From the NCBI RefSeq assembly GCF_017877135.1, contig NZ_JAGIPH010000002.1:248001-312000 (forward strand): a DNA stretch of 64,000 nt, written 5' to 3'. Below, one piece after another: positions 37,322-46,546 of this stretch. This DNA is from Neorhizobium galegae (GTDB lineage Bacteria; Pseudomonadota; Alphaproteobacteria; Rhizobiales; Rhizobiaceae). Within the stretch, counting starts at the first letter, position 1. Every line of letters starts with the position of its first letter. Both the position numbers and the translations under genes were made by a program. Under the pieces are notes generated by a model. That model was not told the origin of the DNA and ran no database searches. It worked only from the letters and a program-made list of their open reading frames with translations.

Positions 37322-37624
37322 ATGGCGAACGGAACTACACTCAAGCCGAAGAGCACAACGAAGCTGGAGCGACCCAAGCTTTACAAGGTCATTCTGTTCA
37401 ACGACGATTATACGCCGCGCGAATTCGTCACGCTGGTGCTGAAGGTTGTTTTCCGCATCGGGGAGGATGCTGGCTACCGGGTGATGATGACGGCACACAA
37501 GCTCGGCTCCTGCGTCGTCGTCGTCTGCGCCAAGGATATTGCCGAGACAAAAGTCTCCGAGGCCATGGATCTGGCCAAGGAAGCGGGCTTTCCGCTGATG
37601 TTCAAGGCCGAGCCGGAAGAGTGA
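37322..37624 (+). CDS. clpS: ATP-dependent Clp protease adaptor ClpS
   Basis: A 100-residue adaptor that binds N-degron substrates and hands them to ClpA/ClpP. The core motif FNDDYTPREFVTLVL holds the residues that recognise the N-terminal amino group; VMMTAHKLGSCVVVVCAKDI and ETKVSEAMDLAKEAGFPL complete the fold. Rhizobia often carry two ClpS proteins and only one is in this window. The ATG at 37322 follows AGGAGG. No clpA is adjacent. A perfect inverted repeat follows the stop. Confidence 0.94.
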   Translation: MANGTTLKPKSTTKLERPKLYKVILFNDDYTPREFVTLVLKVVFRIGEDAGYRVMMTAHKLGSCVVVVCAKDIAETKVSEAMDLAKEAGFPLMFKAEPEE

Positions 37625-37634
37625 TTCTGCCGGC

Positions 37635-37666
37635 CGTCGCAGGTATTGAAGATCCCGCCTGCGACG
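37635..37666 (+). terminator. Hairpin between convergent clpS and transglutaminase genes
   Basis: CGTCGCAGG (37635-37643) and CCTGCGACG (37658-37666) are perfect 9-base arms around a 14-base loop, ten bases after the clpS stop. No U-run follows. It is a possible transcript end for clpS. Confidence 0.4.
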
Positions 37667-37684
37667 CTGCCCAAGGTGGCGCCG

Positions 37685-38503
37685 TCACATCGCCTGGGCA
37701 GGGATTTCGTCGGTTATAACTTCGAAATGCTTGAGGGCCGCCGGGCCAAATGCAGTCGTCAGCGCCACATCGGTTGCATCCCGGCCGGTGGCCATCAGGA
37801 TACGGCCAATGCGCGGCTTGTTGTGGCGCGCATCCACCGTGTGCCAGCTGCCGCCGAGATAGACCTGGAACCAGGCGCTGAAATCCATCGGATTGACGTC
37901 CACGGGCACGCCGATATCGCCGAGATAGCCGGTGCAGTAGCGCGCCGGAATGTTCATGCAGCGGCAGAGCGTGATGGCGAGATGGGCAAAATCGCGGCAC
38001 ACGCCGGTGCGGTCGGTGAAGCCGCCAAAGGCGGTGCGCAGCGGATCTGCCTTCTGGTAATCGAAGGCGATGTGGTTGTGGGTGAAATCCAGAATGGCCT
38101 TTACGCGTGGCCAGCCGAGCGGCGTGTCGGAAAAGGTCTTCCAGGCAAAATCGGCCAGACGATCCGTATCGCAGTAGCGGCTGCCGAGCAGAAACACCAG
38201 AACCTCGTCCGGCAGATCCTTGATCTCGTGCTGGTAGGCATTCTCCGGCACTGGATCGGCAAGGCCGCCGTCATAGATTTCAAAATCTGTGGTGATCGTG
38301 GTGAGGCCTGCCGGAGCCACAATGCGGCTGCAGGCATTGCCGAAACCGTCGAGATAACCACGTGCCTCGATCGGGCGGTCGAAACTCAGCGTCTGCTCGC
38401 CAAGGAGGTCTGCCCGGCGCGAGGGGTGGATGTTGAGAACCAGCAGCATGGCCGTGTCCTGCGGGCATTCGTAGCTCAGGCGAAAGCCCGCGCGGATTTT
38501 CAT
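37685..38503 (-). CDS. Transglutaminase-like protein (second of a pair)
   Basis: A 272-residue cysteine-protease-fold protein. The putative nucleophile is in TGVCRDFAHLA. At the usual His position the sequence reads MDFSAWFQVYL, so Ser stands where the neighbour has His, and VDARHN follows in place of FDPTN. The ATG at 38503 gives MKIRAGFRLSYECPQ after AGGACA; a start at 38581 overlapping the upstream stop (ATGA) is also possible. Such proteins may be proteases, amidases or peptide ligases; they often accompany a second transglutaminase gene in rhizobia. Confidence 0.85.
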   Translation of the reverse strand: MKIRAGFRLSYECPQDTAMLLVLNIHPSRRADLLGEQTLSFDRPIEARGYLDGFGNACSRIVAPAGLTTITTDFEIYDGGLADPVPENAYQHEIKDLPDEVLVFLLGSRYCDTDRLADFAWKTFSDTPLGWPRVKAILDFTHNHIAFDYQKADPLRTAFGGFTDRTGVCRDFAHLAITLCRCMNIPARYCTGYLGDIGVPVDVNPMDFSAWFQVYLGGSWHTVDARHNKPRIGRILMATGRDATDVALTTAFGPAALKHFEVITDEIPAQAM

Positions 38504-38577
38504 GGATGTTTGTCCTTGATCGAAAAAGGGAGTGGCGACTTCATGCGTGGAACGGCTTTCGGTGGTGGTTGTTCCGC

Positions 38578-39474
38578 TCATCCTGTATGGGTTGTGCTGT
38601 TTTCGTCCGTCGTCACGTTGATCTGCACGGTCATGTCGTCGAAATCGGAAGCCTTGCCGTCATAGCTGCCGGAGAGCGGCACGGCCTGGCGCGGATCGCG
38701 CGCCACACCGACACGGATGAGATCCCGGTTGCCGACGATGCCATTGGTCGGGTCAAACTCCACCCATCCGGCGCCGGGCAGGTAGACCTGGCACCAGGCA
38801 TGGGTCGAACCGCCGCCCAGCGTGGTGGAACCGTCGCGGTCTGGCACATAGATATAGCCGGTGACGAAACGCGCGGCCATGCCGAGTGTGCGTGCCGCCT
38901 CCATCATCAGAAGCGCAAAGTCGCGGCAGGTGCCGCGGCGCAGCGAGAGCGTCTGAAGCGGCGTCTGCGTGCCGTGCTCCAGCCGCCGCTGGTAGGTGAA
39001 GCTTTCATGGATGCCATAACAAAGCGTCATCAGCAGCCGGCCGGTCTCTGTCGGCTGGCCCTGGCGCACGAACTGGCGCGTCCAGCGTCCGAGCTGATCC
39101 TCCGGGTCGGGAAACTGGCGCGCAATGGTGCGCTCAAGGTCCGGCGCTTCTTCCGGATCATAGGCAAAAGGATAGGTGAGGGCCTCTTCGTCGATCTGCA
39201 GATCGAGCGCAACCTGCTCTGAATGCTCAAGACGGATGTTGGTTTCGAACCGAAGCTTTTTGGCCCGACCGGAAAACTCGATGAGCGCCACGCAATTGCC
39301 GAACACGTCATGGATCCACCGCACCGATTGCGGCGGCGGATGGATGGCGAGATCGGAACTGAGGAGCGTCTGATCAAAGCTGTCGCGCGGCCGAAACATC
39401 AGGCGGTGCTGCCCGAAGGCGACCGGCCGCTTGTAGACATATTCGGTGATGTGGCGAACGGAAAATATCGTCAT
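38578..39474 (-). CDS. Transglutaminase-like protein (first of a pair)
   Basis: A 298-residue protein with an N-terminal beta-sandwich (YKRPVAFGQHRLMFRPRDS) and a transglutaminase-like core with a full catalytic triad: Cys in RRGTCRDFALLM, His in STHAWCQVYL and Asp in VEFDPTNG. It is cytoplasmic by the absence of a signal peptide. The substrate is unknown. It is followed directly by the related gene at 38503, and the two are probably cotranscribed. Confidence 0.9.
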   Translation of the reverse strand: MTIFSVRHITEYVYKRPVAFGQHRLMFRPRDSFDQTLLSSDLAIHPPPQSVRWIHDVFGNCVALIEFSGRAKKLRFETNIRLEHSEQVALDLQIDEEALTYPFAYDPEEAPDLERTIARQFPDPEDQLGRWTRQFVRQGQPTETGRLLMTLCYGIHESFTYQRRLEHGTQTPLQTLSLRRGTCRDFALLMMEAARTLGMAARFVTGYIYVPDRDGSTTLGGGSTHAWCQVYLPGAGWVEFDPTNGIVGNRDLIRVGVARDPRQAVPLSGSYDGKASDFDDMTVQINVTTDENSTTHTG

Positions 39475-39558
39475 GCGATTATCGCCTTCCGGTCATCGCG
39501 GTCGCGTGCGGCGCCGGGCGGATGCGTCGATGAAAGCCCGCATCCGCGACAAAGGCCG

Positions 39559-39801
39559 TCAAGCCCGACGCAGCAGCGGGTAGTCCTGCGCGTCATAAAG
39601 ACGGCGGATGCCGTTGCCGTCGAAGCGGGTCTCGTCCACCTCCAGCACACAACCGCGTAACTGCACGTCGGGCATGTCCTCGATGGCAAAGCGTACCGCT
39701 TCGGCAACGGTGTCGAACCGCCGGTAGCGCACGCGGGTGGTGCGCTTGTTGGTCTTGCACGGATAAAGTCCGGCGCTTGCGTTGTAGTCGATGGTTGTCA
39801 C
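39559..39801 (-). CDS. Small conserved rhizobial protein (80 aa)
   Basis: An 80-residue protein starting at GTG 39801 (TTIDYNASAGLYPCK) with AGGACAG upstream. YRRFDTVAEAVRFAIEDMPD and ETRFDGNGIRRLYDAQDYPL look like a compact alpha/beta fold, and I recall related small hypothetical proteins from rhizobial genomes. Longer upstream readings in the same frame are Arg/Ser-rich and not supported. It lies 84 bp upstream of the transglutaminase pair on the same strand. Function unknown. Confidence 0.7.
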   Translation of the reverse strand: MTTIDYNASAGLYPCKTNKRTTRVRYRRFDTVAEAVRFAIEDMPDVQLRGCVLEVDETRFDGNGIRRLYDAQDYPLLRRA

Positions 39802-39875
39802 GTCAAACTGTCCTGCGGCCGTCAAACGGCCTTCAATCGGGGTTGGGTCGTCTTCTTGGGTGTCGGCGGAAAGGA

Positions 39876-40061
39876 TCAGCCGGCGGGTTGCAGATGCGAC
39901 GCGCGTTTGGTGAGGCGCTCCTGCTTTTCGATCATCTTGCGTTCGCGCAGTCGAAGCGCCTGGCTGTTGCGCAAGGCCTGCAGCTTGGCGGCATTGGAGC
40001 CGGCTTGCGGCTCTGGCCTCGCAAACAAAAGTGCTGCGGCGGTACGGGGGGTATGAAACAT
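39876..40061 (-). CDS. Small basic hypothetical protein (61 aa)
   Basis: A 61-residue protein from ATG 40061 with AAGGAC at good spacing. It is rich in Arg, Ala, Gln and Leu, and its second half (ALRLRERKMIEKQERLTKRA) is a predicted charged helix. I do not recognise it. It is 74 bp upstream of the 80-residue gene on the same strand. Confidence 0.5.
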   Translation of the reverse strand: MFHTPRTAAALLFARPEPQAGSNAAKLQALRNSQALRLRERKMIEKQERLTKRASHLQPAG

Positions 40062-40382
40062 GGTTGTCCTTGAAATCTGGGTCGATGGCGCAAGAAACGG
40101 ATTTGCTGGCGCGCTCCAGCCGGTCGGGCTGAAGTTCTGAAAAACGTTCGCAAAATCTGGGGGTCGCCAAGCAGCCTAGAAGGCAAGGATGATCAGGTAG
40201 CCGAAAAGGCTGTAAACGTATGGCTTCAACATAAGCTCTCTTGGCGAGACTTCAAGGAAAATTGCGCGCTGATACTGCATTGCCGCGATTTATACGCCGG
40301 AGGTCTGCGCAGAGACCGCGCTACAGGGCGTCTGACCGGCACCGGTTGCCGCGCAGCGCGGCCAAGTCTGCGGCCTGCGGCG
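40062..40382. other. 321-bp region between pth and small genes
   Basis: No conventional gene is evident. The region holds an 18-codon frame on the minus strand at 40176-40232, listed separately, and presumably the promoter for the small minus-strand genes. Confidence 0.45.
40176..40232 (-). CDS. Putative 18-residue membrane micro-protein
   Basis: An 18-codon frame, MLKPYVYSLFGYLIILAF, starts at an ATG with AAGAGAGC upstream and ends in TAG. After an initial lysine the peptide is wholly hydrophobic and aromatic, long enough to enter a membrane. It may be a micro-protein or a leader. Its reality cannot be shown from one genome. Confidence 0.4.
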   Translation of the reverse strand: MLKPYVYSLFGYLIILAF

Positions 40383-41114
40383 TCATTCCTTGTCCTTGGC
40401 GCCGAACATCTTCTTCAGCATGTCGGCCATGGGGCCGGTTGTCGGCAGGGCCTTGGGTTGGGCGAAATTGCGGGCGGCGCGGATATGCGACTGGCCGCCA
40501 CCCGGCTTTTCCGGCTTCTTTGCCGTCTTCGGCTCGTCGTCCGGCTTGGCGCCGACGGCGAGCGCCAGCTTGTTCATCAACTGCGAGTCCTCGGCCTTCA
40601 CCAGCATCTCGGCATTGTCGGCGAGTGTGTCGAGCAGCGGATCGAGCCAGACGCGGTCTGACTTGGCGAAATCGCCGAGCACATGGTTTTGCACCTGCTC
40701 CTTGGAGCCCGGATGGCCGATGCCGAGCCGCAGGCGGCGGTATTCGCGCCCGCAATGGGCATCGAGCGATTTCACGCCATTATGGCCGCCATGGCCGCCA
40801 CCCGTCTTGATGCGGGCCTTGCCCGGCACGAGATCCAGCTCGTCATAGATGGCGATGATCTGCTGCGGCCCGAGCTTGTAGAAGCGCATGGCTTCGCCGA
40901 CGGCCTCGCCGGAGAGGTTCATGAAGGTTTGCGGCTTGATCAGCAGCACCTTTTCGGAAGCCAGTTCCCCTTCCGAAATCTCCGCCTTGAACTTTTTCGA
41001 CCAGGGCGAAAAGCCGGGCCGGCGCTGGATGGCATCCACGGCCATGAAACCGATATTGTGGCGGTTGCCGGAATATTTGGAGCCTGGATTGCCAAGGCCG
41101 GCGATGATGAGCAT
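40383..41114 (-). CDS. pth: Peptidyl-tRNA hydrolase
   Basis: A 243-residue enzyme that recycles peptidyl-tRNAs released from stalled ribosomes. The start [20 protein letters not shown] includes the catalytic His19; [13 protein letters not shown] and [20 protein letters not shown] give the rest of the active site. Compared with the E. coli enzyme (about 194 residues) it has a roughly 45-residue Lys/Pro-rich C-terminal extension, common in alphaproteobacteria. Here a binding-protein gene and a GGDEF/EAL gene lie between it and rplY. Confidence 0.96.
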   Translation of the reverse strand: MLIIAGLGNPGSKYSGNRHNIGFMAVDAIQRRPGFSPWSKKFKAEISEGELASEKVLLIKPQTFMNLSGEAVGEAMRFYKLGPQQIIAIYDELDLVPGKARIKTGGGHGGHNGVKSLDAHCGREYRRLRLGIGHPGSKEQVQNHVLGDFAKSDRVWLDPLLDTLADNAEMLVKAEDSQLMNKLALAVGAKPDDEPKTAKKPEKPGGGQSHIRAARNFAQPKALPTTGPMADMLKKMFGAKDKE

Positions 41115-41251
41115 CTGAGACTTCTCCTCGACGCGCTGCCCGTTTGAACGTGATGCCGCTGGCTCTGGTCGTCGGCCGACTGCGCGGACGTTTGGGACCG
41201 CGAAACGGGCATGAAGTCAAGCCTTTTTGGCAGGATCACCGACACTTGGTA

Positions 41252-41971
41252 TCAGTGCACCAGCTCGACACCGTAGGCGCGGTAGATCCTGTCGACCGTG
41301 CCATTGGCCTTCAGCCGGTCGAGGGCGGTCTGCATGCGGGCGATCAGCGCGTTGGCGACCGATTTGTTGCAGGCGATGGCCAGTTCCTGTTGTGACAGTT
41401 CAACCACCGGCTCGATCGGCTGCTGTTCTTTGAGGAGTTTCTTCATGACAGGCTGGGACATCGGCATGAGGTCGATGCGTCCGCCCAGAAGCTTGGCAAG
41501 GGTAAGATCGAAGCTGGCGCTGAGATCAATCCCGGTAAATCCCTTCTGCTGGAGAAGGGCTTCCGTATAGTCGTCCCGTTGGGTTCCGATCCGGTAGGCT
41601 TTGGCCGCAGCAAGATTTGGCACATGGACAGCGCTTCCGGCGCGGCGCACCAAGCTGTTGCGATCCATCTGCATGGGGCCCACCCATTTGAAGCGGTTCT
41701 CGCGCTCCGGGGTTCTCGCCGTTGCAAAGACGCAGTGATCCGGCTGTGTCTCGGCAAGCGCCAGCGCGCGTGCCCAGGGCAGCACTTCAATGGTGAAGTG
41801 CATGTCCGACCCGGCTTCCATCATCATCCGGCTCACCTGCTCCACGCCGGCGCCGGCGGGCACGCCGTCCTTGAGAAAACTGAAGGGCGGGTAGGATTCC
41901 GTGGTGAAGGCAATGCTTGCAGCACAAGCCGGACTGCCCACCATGCAGATGATTGCGATCAGAAACCTCAT
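41252..41971 (-). CDS. Periplasmic solute-binding protein, family 3-like
   Basis: A 239-residue exported protein with a short signal peptide (MRFLIAIICMVGSPACA). The fold is that of amino-acid-type binding proteins: SYPPFSFLKDGVPAGAGVEQ near the mature start, VFATARTPERENRFKWVGPM in the middle, and TVDRIYRAYGVEL at the end. No ABC permease or ATPase gene is adjacent. Instead it follows, by 43 bases, the divergently functioning but same-strand GGDEF/EAL gene, so it is more likely a ligand sensor for that protein than part of a transporter. Confidence 0.83.
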   Translation of the reverse strand: MRFLIAIICMVGSPACAASIAFTTESYPPFSFLKDGVPAGAGVEQVSRMMMEAGSDMHFTIEVLPWARALALAETQPDHCVFATARTPERENRFKWVGPMQMDRNSLVRRAGSAVHVPNLAAAKAYRIGTQRDDYTEALLQQKGFTGIDLSASFDLTLAKLLGGRIDLMPMSQPVMKKLLKEQQPIEPVVELSQQELAIACNKSVANALIARMQTALDRLKANGTVDRIYRAYGVELVH

Positions 41972-42014
41972 GCCGCGTCCCCCGGAGTGCCTCTTGCGCG
42001 TCCCTAGTATGACC

Positions 42015-44459
42015 TCATCCCGTCAGGCTTTCCAGTGGCGCTGCAGAGCGGGAAAGATCCGTCATCAGGTCGTCGATACTGCGCGGTAAAGAGAAGAGAA
42101 AGCCCTGCGCGCAATCGACGCCGATCTGTTTCAAAAGCTCGTGCTGGCGACGTGTTTCAACGCCTTCGGCAATCACCGTGCAGTTCATCTTGTGCGATAT
42201 GGCGCTGATCCCTTCGATGAGCATGCGGTTCTTTTGCCCGATTTCGGAGGCCTCCTTGCCGATGGAGCGGATAAAGGATTGGTCGATCTTGACGATGTCG
42301 ACCGGGAAACGGCTCATGTAGCTCAGGGACGAATAGCCCGTGCCGAAATCATCGAGCGCGATGCGGCAGCCAAAGGCGTGGATCTCGTCCAGGACCTTTC
42401 GCACCTCCGGATCATCATGCATCAGCACGGCTTCGGTGATTTCCAGCACCAGCCGATGCGGCAGGATGGCATGGCGGGCAATGAGCGCTGCCAGGCGCGC
42501 AGGCAGGCTGGGCTCGAACTGCAGTGGCGAGAAATTCACCGCCACATAGGCCTCGTCCATGCCGGGCATGGCGGAAAGCCGCGCCAGATTGGACAGCGCG
42601 TCCTCAAGGATCAGACTGCCGATCTGGTTGATGGACCCGGTTTCCTCCGCCACCTCGATAATGCTGGAGGGAGATAGCAGGCCCTTGCGCGGATGGCGCA
42701 GACGCATCAACGCCTCGAAGCCGACGATCTGGCGCGTCGTCACATCGACGATCGGCTGGAAATGCGATTCAAACCAGTTGGCCGAGAGGGCAACCGCAAT
42801 GTCGCTTTCGATTTCCGCCCGTTCGCGCGCCCGGTCCAGAATGGCTTCGTTATAGACGACGGCGCCGTTCTTGCCCTCGCGCTTGCGGGTGTACATGGCC
42901 ATGTCGGATTTCTGCAGCAGTTCAGCGGCAAAGCGGGCATGGCGGGGATAAAAGGCAAGGCCTATGCTGGCGCTGAGGCGCACGGCCGTTCCATCCGCCT
43001 GAAACGGCATGTCGAACAGGTCGACGATCTTCTGGCAGATGTCGCGTGCCCGCTCTTCTGCGCCGATGCCTGTAATCAGCAAGGCGAATTCATCGCCTCC
43101 GAGACGCGCCGCCACGTCATGCGCCTTGATCAGCGGGGCGATGCGCTCTGCAAACTGGCACAGCACGCCATCACCCACCGCATGGCCCAGCGTGTCGTTG
43201 ATGGACTTGAACCGGTCGAGATCGATGAACAGGCAGGCGATCTCCGATCGCGTCGCGTCGGCTTCTACGATCTTTTCGTCCAGCACCGCCTCGAAACCCT
43301 GGCGGTTCAAAAGACCGGTCAGGTGATCGGAGATGGCCTGGCGCCGGTTGCGCTGTTCGGACTGCTTCAGTTCGGTGACGTCGGTCATCACACTGAGCGA
43401 GGTCGGCATGTCGCTGCCGGATGAGCGCAGCTCCGTCTCGAGGATCAGCACGTCCATCACGCGCCCGTCGGCGCAGCGAAACCCGACGGTCACTTCGCAG
43501 GCGGCACTGCTCGGGCGCATCTGCTGCTTGCGTGCCCGGTAGCGCGCCCGGTCGGCAGCCACGATCAGATCGATGAACGGGGTGCCGAGCACGTCCGCGC
43601 GCGCATAGCCGGTGGCCAGCAGCCAGTAATCGCTGACCGCCCAGATCATGTCGTCGCCGTTCAGCGAAAACAGCATGGCCGGCGTCAGGTTGTAGGTTTC
43701 CGTCGTCTGCTGGTGGGCGCGCTTCAGTTCGTGCTCCTCGCGCTCCAGCTCGATCTGCATCTCGTTGAAGCTTTGCGCCAGCCGTCCTATCTCGTCAGTG
43801 GAACGCCAATCGACATGATGGCGTGAGCCGAGCCGGCGGGTGGCCTCGATGGCGGCCGTCAGCCGCATCAGCGGCCGGATCACCATGATGCGGTTGCCGA
43901 GAATGGCTGTGACGAAAACCGTGATAATGGCGACCGTGAAAATGGAAATGAACGCGATTTCCATGGCGCTCAGCGAAGAAAACAGCCCGAGCTTGGTATA
44001 GTAGATGGTGAGCGTGCCGACCTCTTGCAGTCCATCGGCCGAACGGTACTGGATCGTCTGCATCGCCTTGGTCAACGGCTCGTCGCCGTCTTTAAGGTTG
44101 CTCTCCGTCACGTCCAGTTTGCCGAGCGTATCGCTGACCTGAACAACCCGAATGCCCGGTTCGCCGATCAGTTGTGAGGTCACCAGGCGAATGCTGTCGA
44201 GATCGAGATCCCATAGCGGTTTGCTGAGCGCCTGTGCATTGACGTTCAGGCGAATATCGACGCGCTCCCTCAGGCTCTGTGTCGCCTGCTGTGAAGACAG
44301 GACGAGAAAGAGCGTAAAGAGCGGCGCGACGACGATCAGAAGAGCGCCGGAAATAATCGCAATAAAACGACTTTCGACCGAATGGCGCATCGATCTGACT
44401 GGCGCTCCCGTTTCTTTCTCGAATGTCGGCTTATACCTGCCGAGCGGCCATGCTTCCAT
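42015..44459 (-). CDS. Membrane GGDEF/EAL c-di-GMP signalling protein
   Basis: An 814-residue two-helix sensor (helices about 33-55 and 165-190) with a periplasmic domain between (VNAQALSKPLWDLDLDSIRL), then HAMP, a PAS-like domain (about 255-370), GGDEF and EAL. The cyclase loop RLGGDEFALL is intact at 452-461, and the phosphodiesterase motif EAL is intact at 582-584 with DDFGTGYSSL downstream, so both activities are possible. The start at 44459 lacks a good ribosome site; an ATG at 44390 is an alternative. It is 43 bp upstream of the binding-protein gene and probably cotranscribed with it. Confidence 0.92.
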   Translation of the reverse strand: MEAWPLGRYKPTFEKETGAPVRSMRHSVESRFIAIISGALLIVVAPLFTLFLVLSSQQATQSLRERVDIRLNVNAQALSKPLWDLDLDSIRLVTSQLIGEPGIRVVQVSDTLGKLDVTESNLKDGDEPLTKAMQTIQYRSADGLQEVGTLTIYYTKLGLFSSLSAMEIAFISIFTVAIITVFVTAILGNRIMVIRPLMRLTAAIEATRRLGSRHHVDWRSTDEIGRLAQSFNEMQIELEREEHELKRAHQQTTETYNLTPAMLFSLNGDDMIWAVSDYWLLATGYARADVLGTPFIDLIVAADRARYRARKQQMRPSSAACEVTVGFRCADGRVMDVLILETELRSSGSDMPTSLSVMTDVTELKQSEQRNRRQAISDHLTGLLNRQGFEAVLDEKIVEADATRSEIACLFIDLDRFKSINDTLGHAVGDGVLCQFAERIAPLIKAHDVAARLGGDEFALLITGIGAEERARDICQKIVDLFDMPFQADGTAVRLSASIGLAFYPRHARFAAELLQKSDMAMYTRKREGKNGAVVYNEAILDRARERAEIESDIAVALSANWFESHFQPIVDVTTRQIVGFEALMRLRHPRKGLLSPSSIIEVAEETGSINQIGSLILEDALSNLARLSAMPGMDEAYVAVNFSPLQFEPSLPARLAALIARHAILPHRLVLEITEAVLMHDDPEVRKVLDEIHAFGCRIALDDFGTGYSSLSYMSRFPVDIVKIDQSFIRSIGKEASEIGQKNRMLIEGISAISHKMNCTVIAEGVETRRQHELLKQIGVDCAQGFLFSLPRSIDDLMTDLSRSAAPLESLTG

Positions 44460-44569
44460 TCATTGATTAAGCAATCTTGAAGCGAGACTAGCAGAAACCG
44501 ACAGGGTGTTGCGAGATTTGTCTACTGTCGGGATGCTGATCGAGGAGAGTAACAGACCTGCTTCAACGT

Positions 44570-44598
44570 AAAAACCCGCCCTCGTGAGAAGGCGGGTT
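44570..44598 (-). terminator. rplY terminator
   Basis: On the minus strand AACCCGCC and GGCGGGTT form a perfect 8-bp stem with a 10-base loop, running into TTTTTAC. It lies 28 bases after the rplY stop and separates rplY from the GGDEF/EAL gene. Confidence 0.85.
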
Positions 44599-44625
44599 CG
44601 AACGAATGCCGGTGAAGCGCGAGGC

Positions 44626-45225
44626 TTACTCGGCAGCGCCTTCTTCTTCGGACGTGCCGCCAGCCGGAGCAACGATCGTGGCGATGGTGAAATCGCGATC
44701 GGTGATCGTCGGCGTTGCGCCCTTCGGCAGCTTGACAGCCGAAATGTGGATGCTGTCGCCGATCTTGAAGCCGTCGAGGTCAACCGTGATGAATTCCGGA
44801 ATGTCGTTGGCCGGGCAGGTCATTTCGACTTCGTGGCGAACGATGTTCAGAACGCCGCCGATCTTGATGCCGGACTTTTCTTCGTTGATGAAGTGAACCG
44901 GAACGTCAACCGTGACCTGGCTGTCTGCGGAGACGCGCAGGAAATCGACGTGCATGGTGAAGTCGCGGACGGGATCGAGCTGGTAATCCTTCGGCAGAAC
45001 GGAGATCTTTTCGCCGTTATACACGATGGTGGCGACGGTGGTCATGAAACCGCCGGCGTGGATGCGCTTCGTGACCTCGTTGGTCGACAGAGCGATGGAA
45101 ATCGGGGCCTGCTTGTCACCATAGATGACAGCGGGGATGAAACCGTTGCGGCGAAGTTCACGGGAGGACCCCTTACCAACCCGTTCGCGCGCCTCGGCCT
45201 TGAGCTCGTAAGATGCGTGGCTCAT
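44626..45225 (-). CDS. rplY: Ribosomal protein bL25 (CTC form)
   Basis: A 199-residue 5S rRNA-binding protein of the large subunit. The N-terminal L25 domain ([20 protein letters not shown], then [15 protein letters not shown]) is followed by the CTC-type C-terminal beta domain ([20 protein letters not shown]), giving the longer form usual in alphaproteobacteria. The acidic tail ends EEEGAAE. The ATG at 45225 has AAGGAA upstream; a longer frame to 45384 is not supported. A clear terminator follows. Confidence 0.96.
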   Translation of the reverse strand: MSHASYELKAEARERVGKGSSRELRRNGFIPAVIYGDKQAPISIALSTNEVTKRIHAGGFMTTVATIVYNGEKISVLPKDYQLDPVRDFTMHVDFLRVSADSQVTVDVPVHFINEEKSGIKIGGVLNIVRHEVEMTCPANDIPEFITVDLDGFKIGDSIHISAVKLPKGATPTITDRDFTIATIVAPAGGTSEEEGAAE

Positions 45226-45433
45226 GGCTATTCCTTTCGAGGTTATTTGGAGAACCCGTCGACGGCGCTTTGGCCATACAGCGGGTCGGAAGGGCATCGT
45301 CCGATGCGCTTCATCCGCGTTGCCTCCAAGGGTGTCTACGCGGACGAGGGGCCTATAGACCAAGTGGCGCGGGCTGGCAAGCAAAAGCCTTGCAAACGGG
45401 CTATTTCCACCCTTTGACCATGCCCTTCAAATG

Positions 45434-45454
45434 AAAACGCCGCCTCAGGCGGCG
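45434..45454 (-). terminator. prs terminator
   Basis: On the minus strand CGCCGCC and GGCGGCG (45438-45444 and 45448-45454) flank a TGA loop and run into TTTTC. It lies 32 bases after the prs stop. Confidence 0.75.
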
Positions 45455-45486
45455 GCGTCTTTCTGAATGCATTGGGAAGCGTCGGG

Positions 45487-46419
<933 letters not shown>

Positions 46420-46546
46420 TGGGGTCCGCCTGTTGTCACGCTGGATGCGGCCTTTTACCGTTGCCACACCCGAATGCAAGACTGAACGACCGCAATCAAG
46501 CACTTTTTGTGAACGGTGTGTGCAGTTGCTGCCGATCCTGTTCCAT

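Noticed and set aside
44570..44605. Possible tRNA because of GGCGGGTTCGAACG
   Set aside because: It is the rplY terminator stem; no acceptor or anticodon arm can be formed around it.
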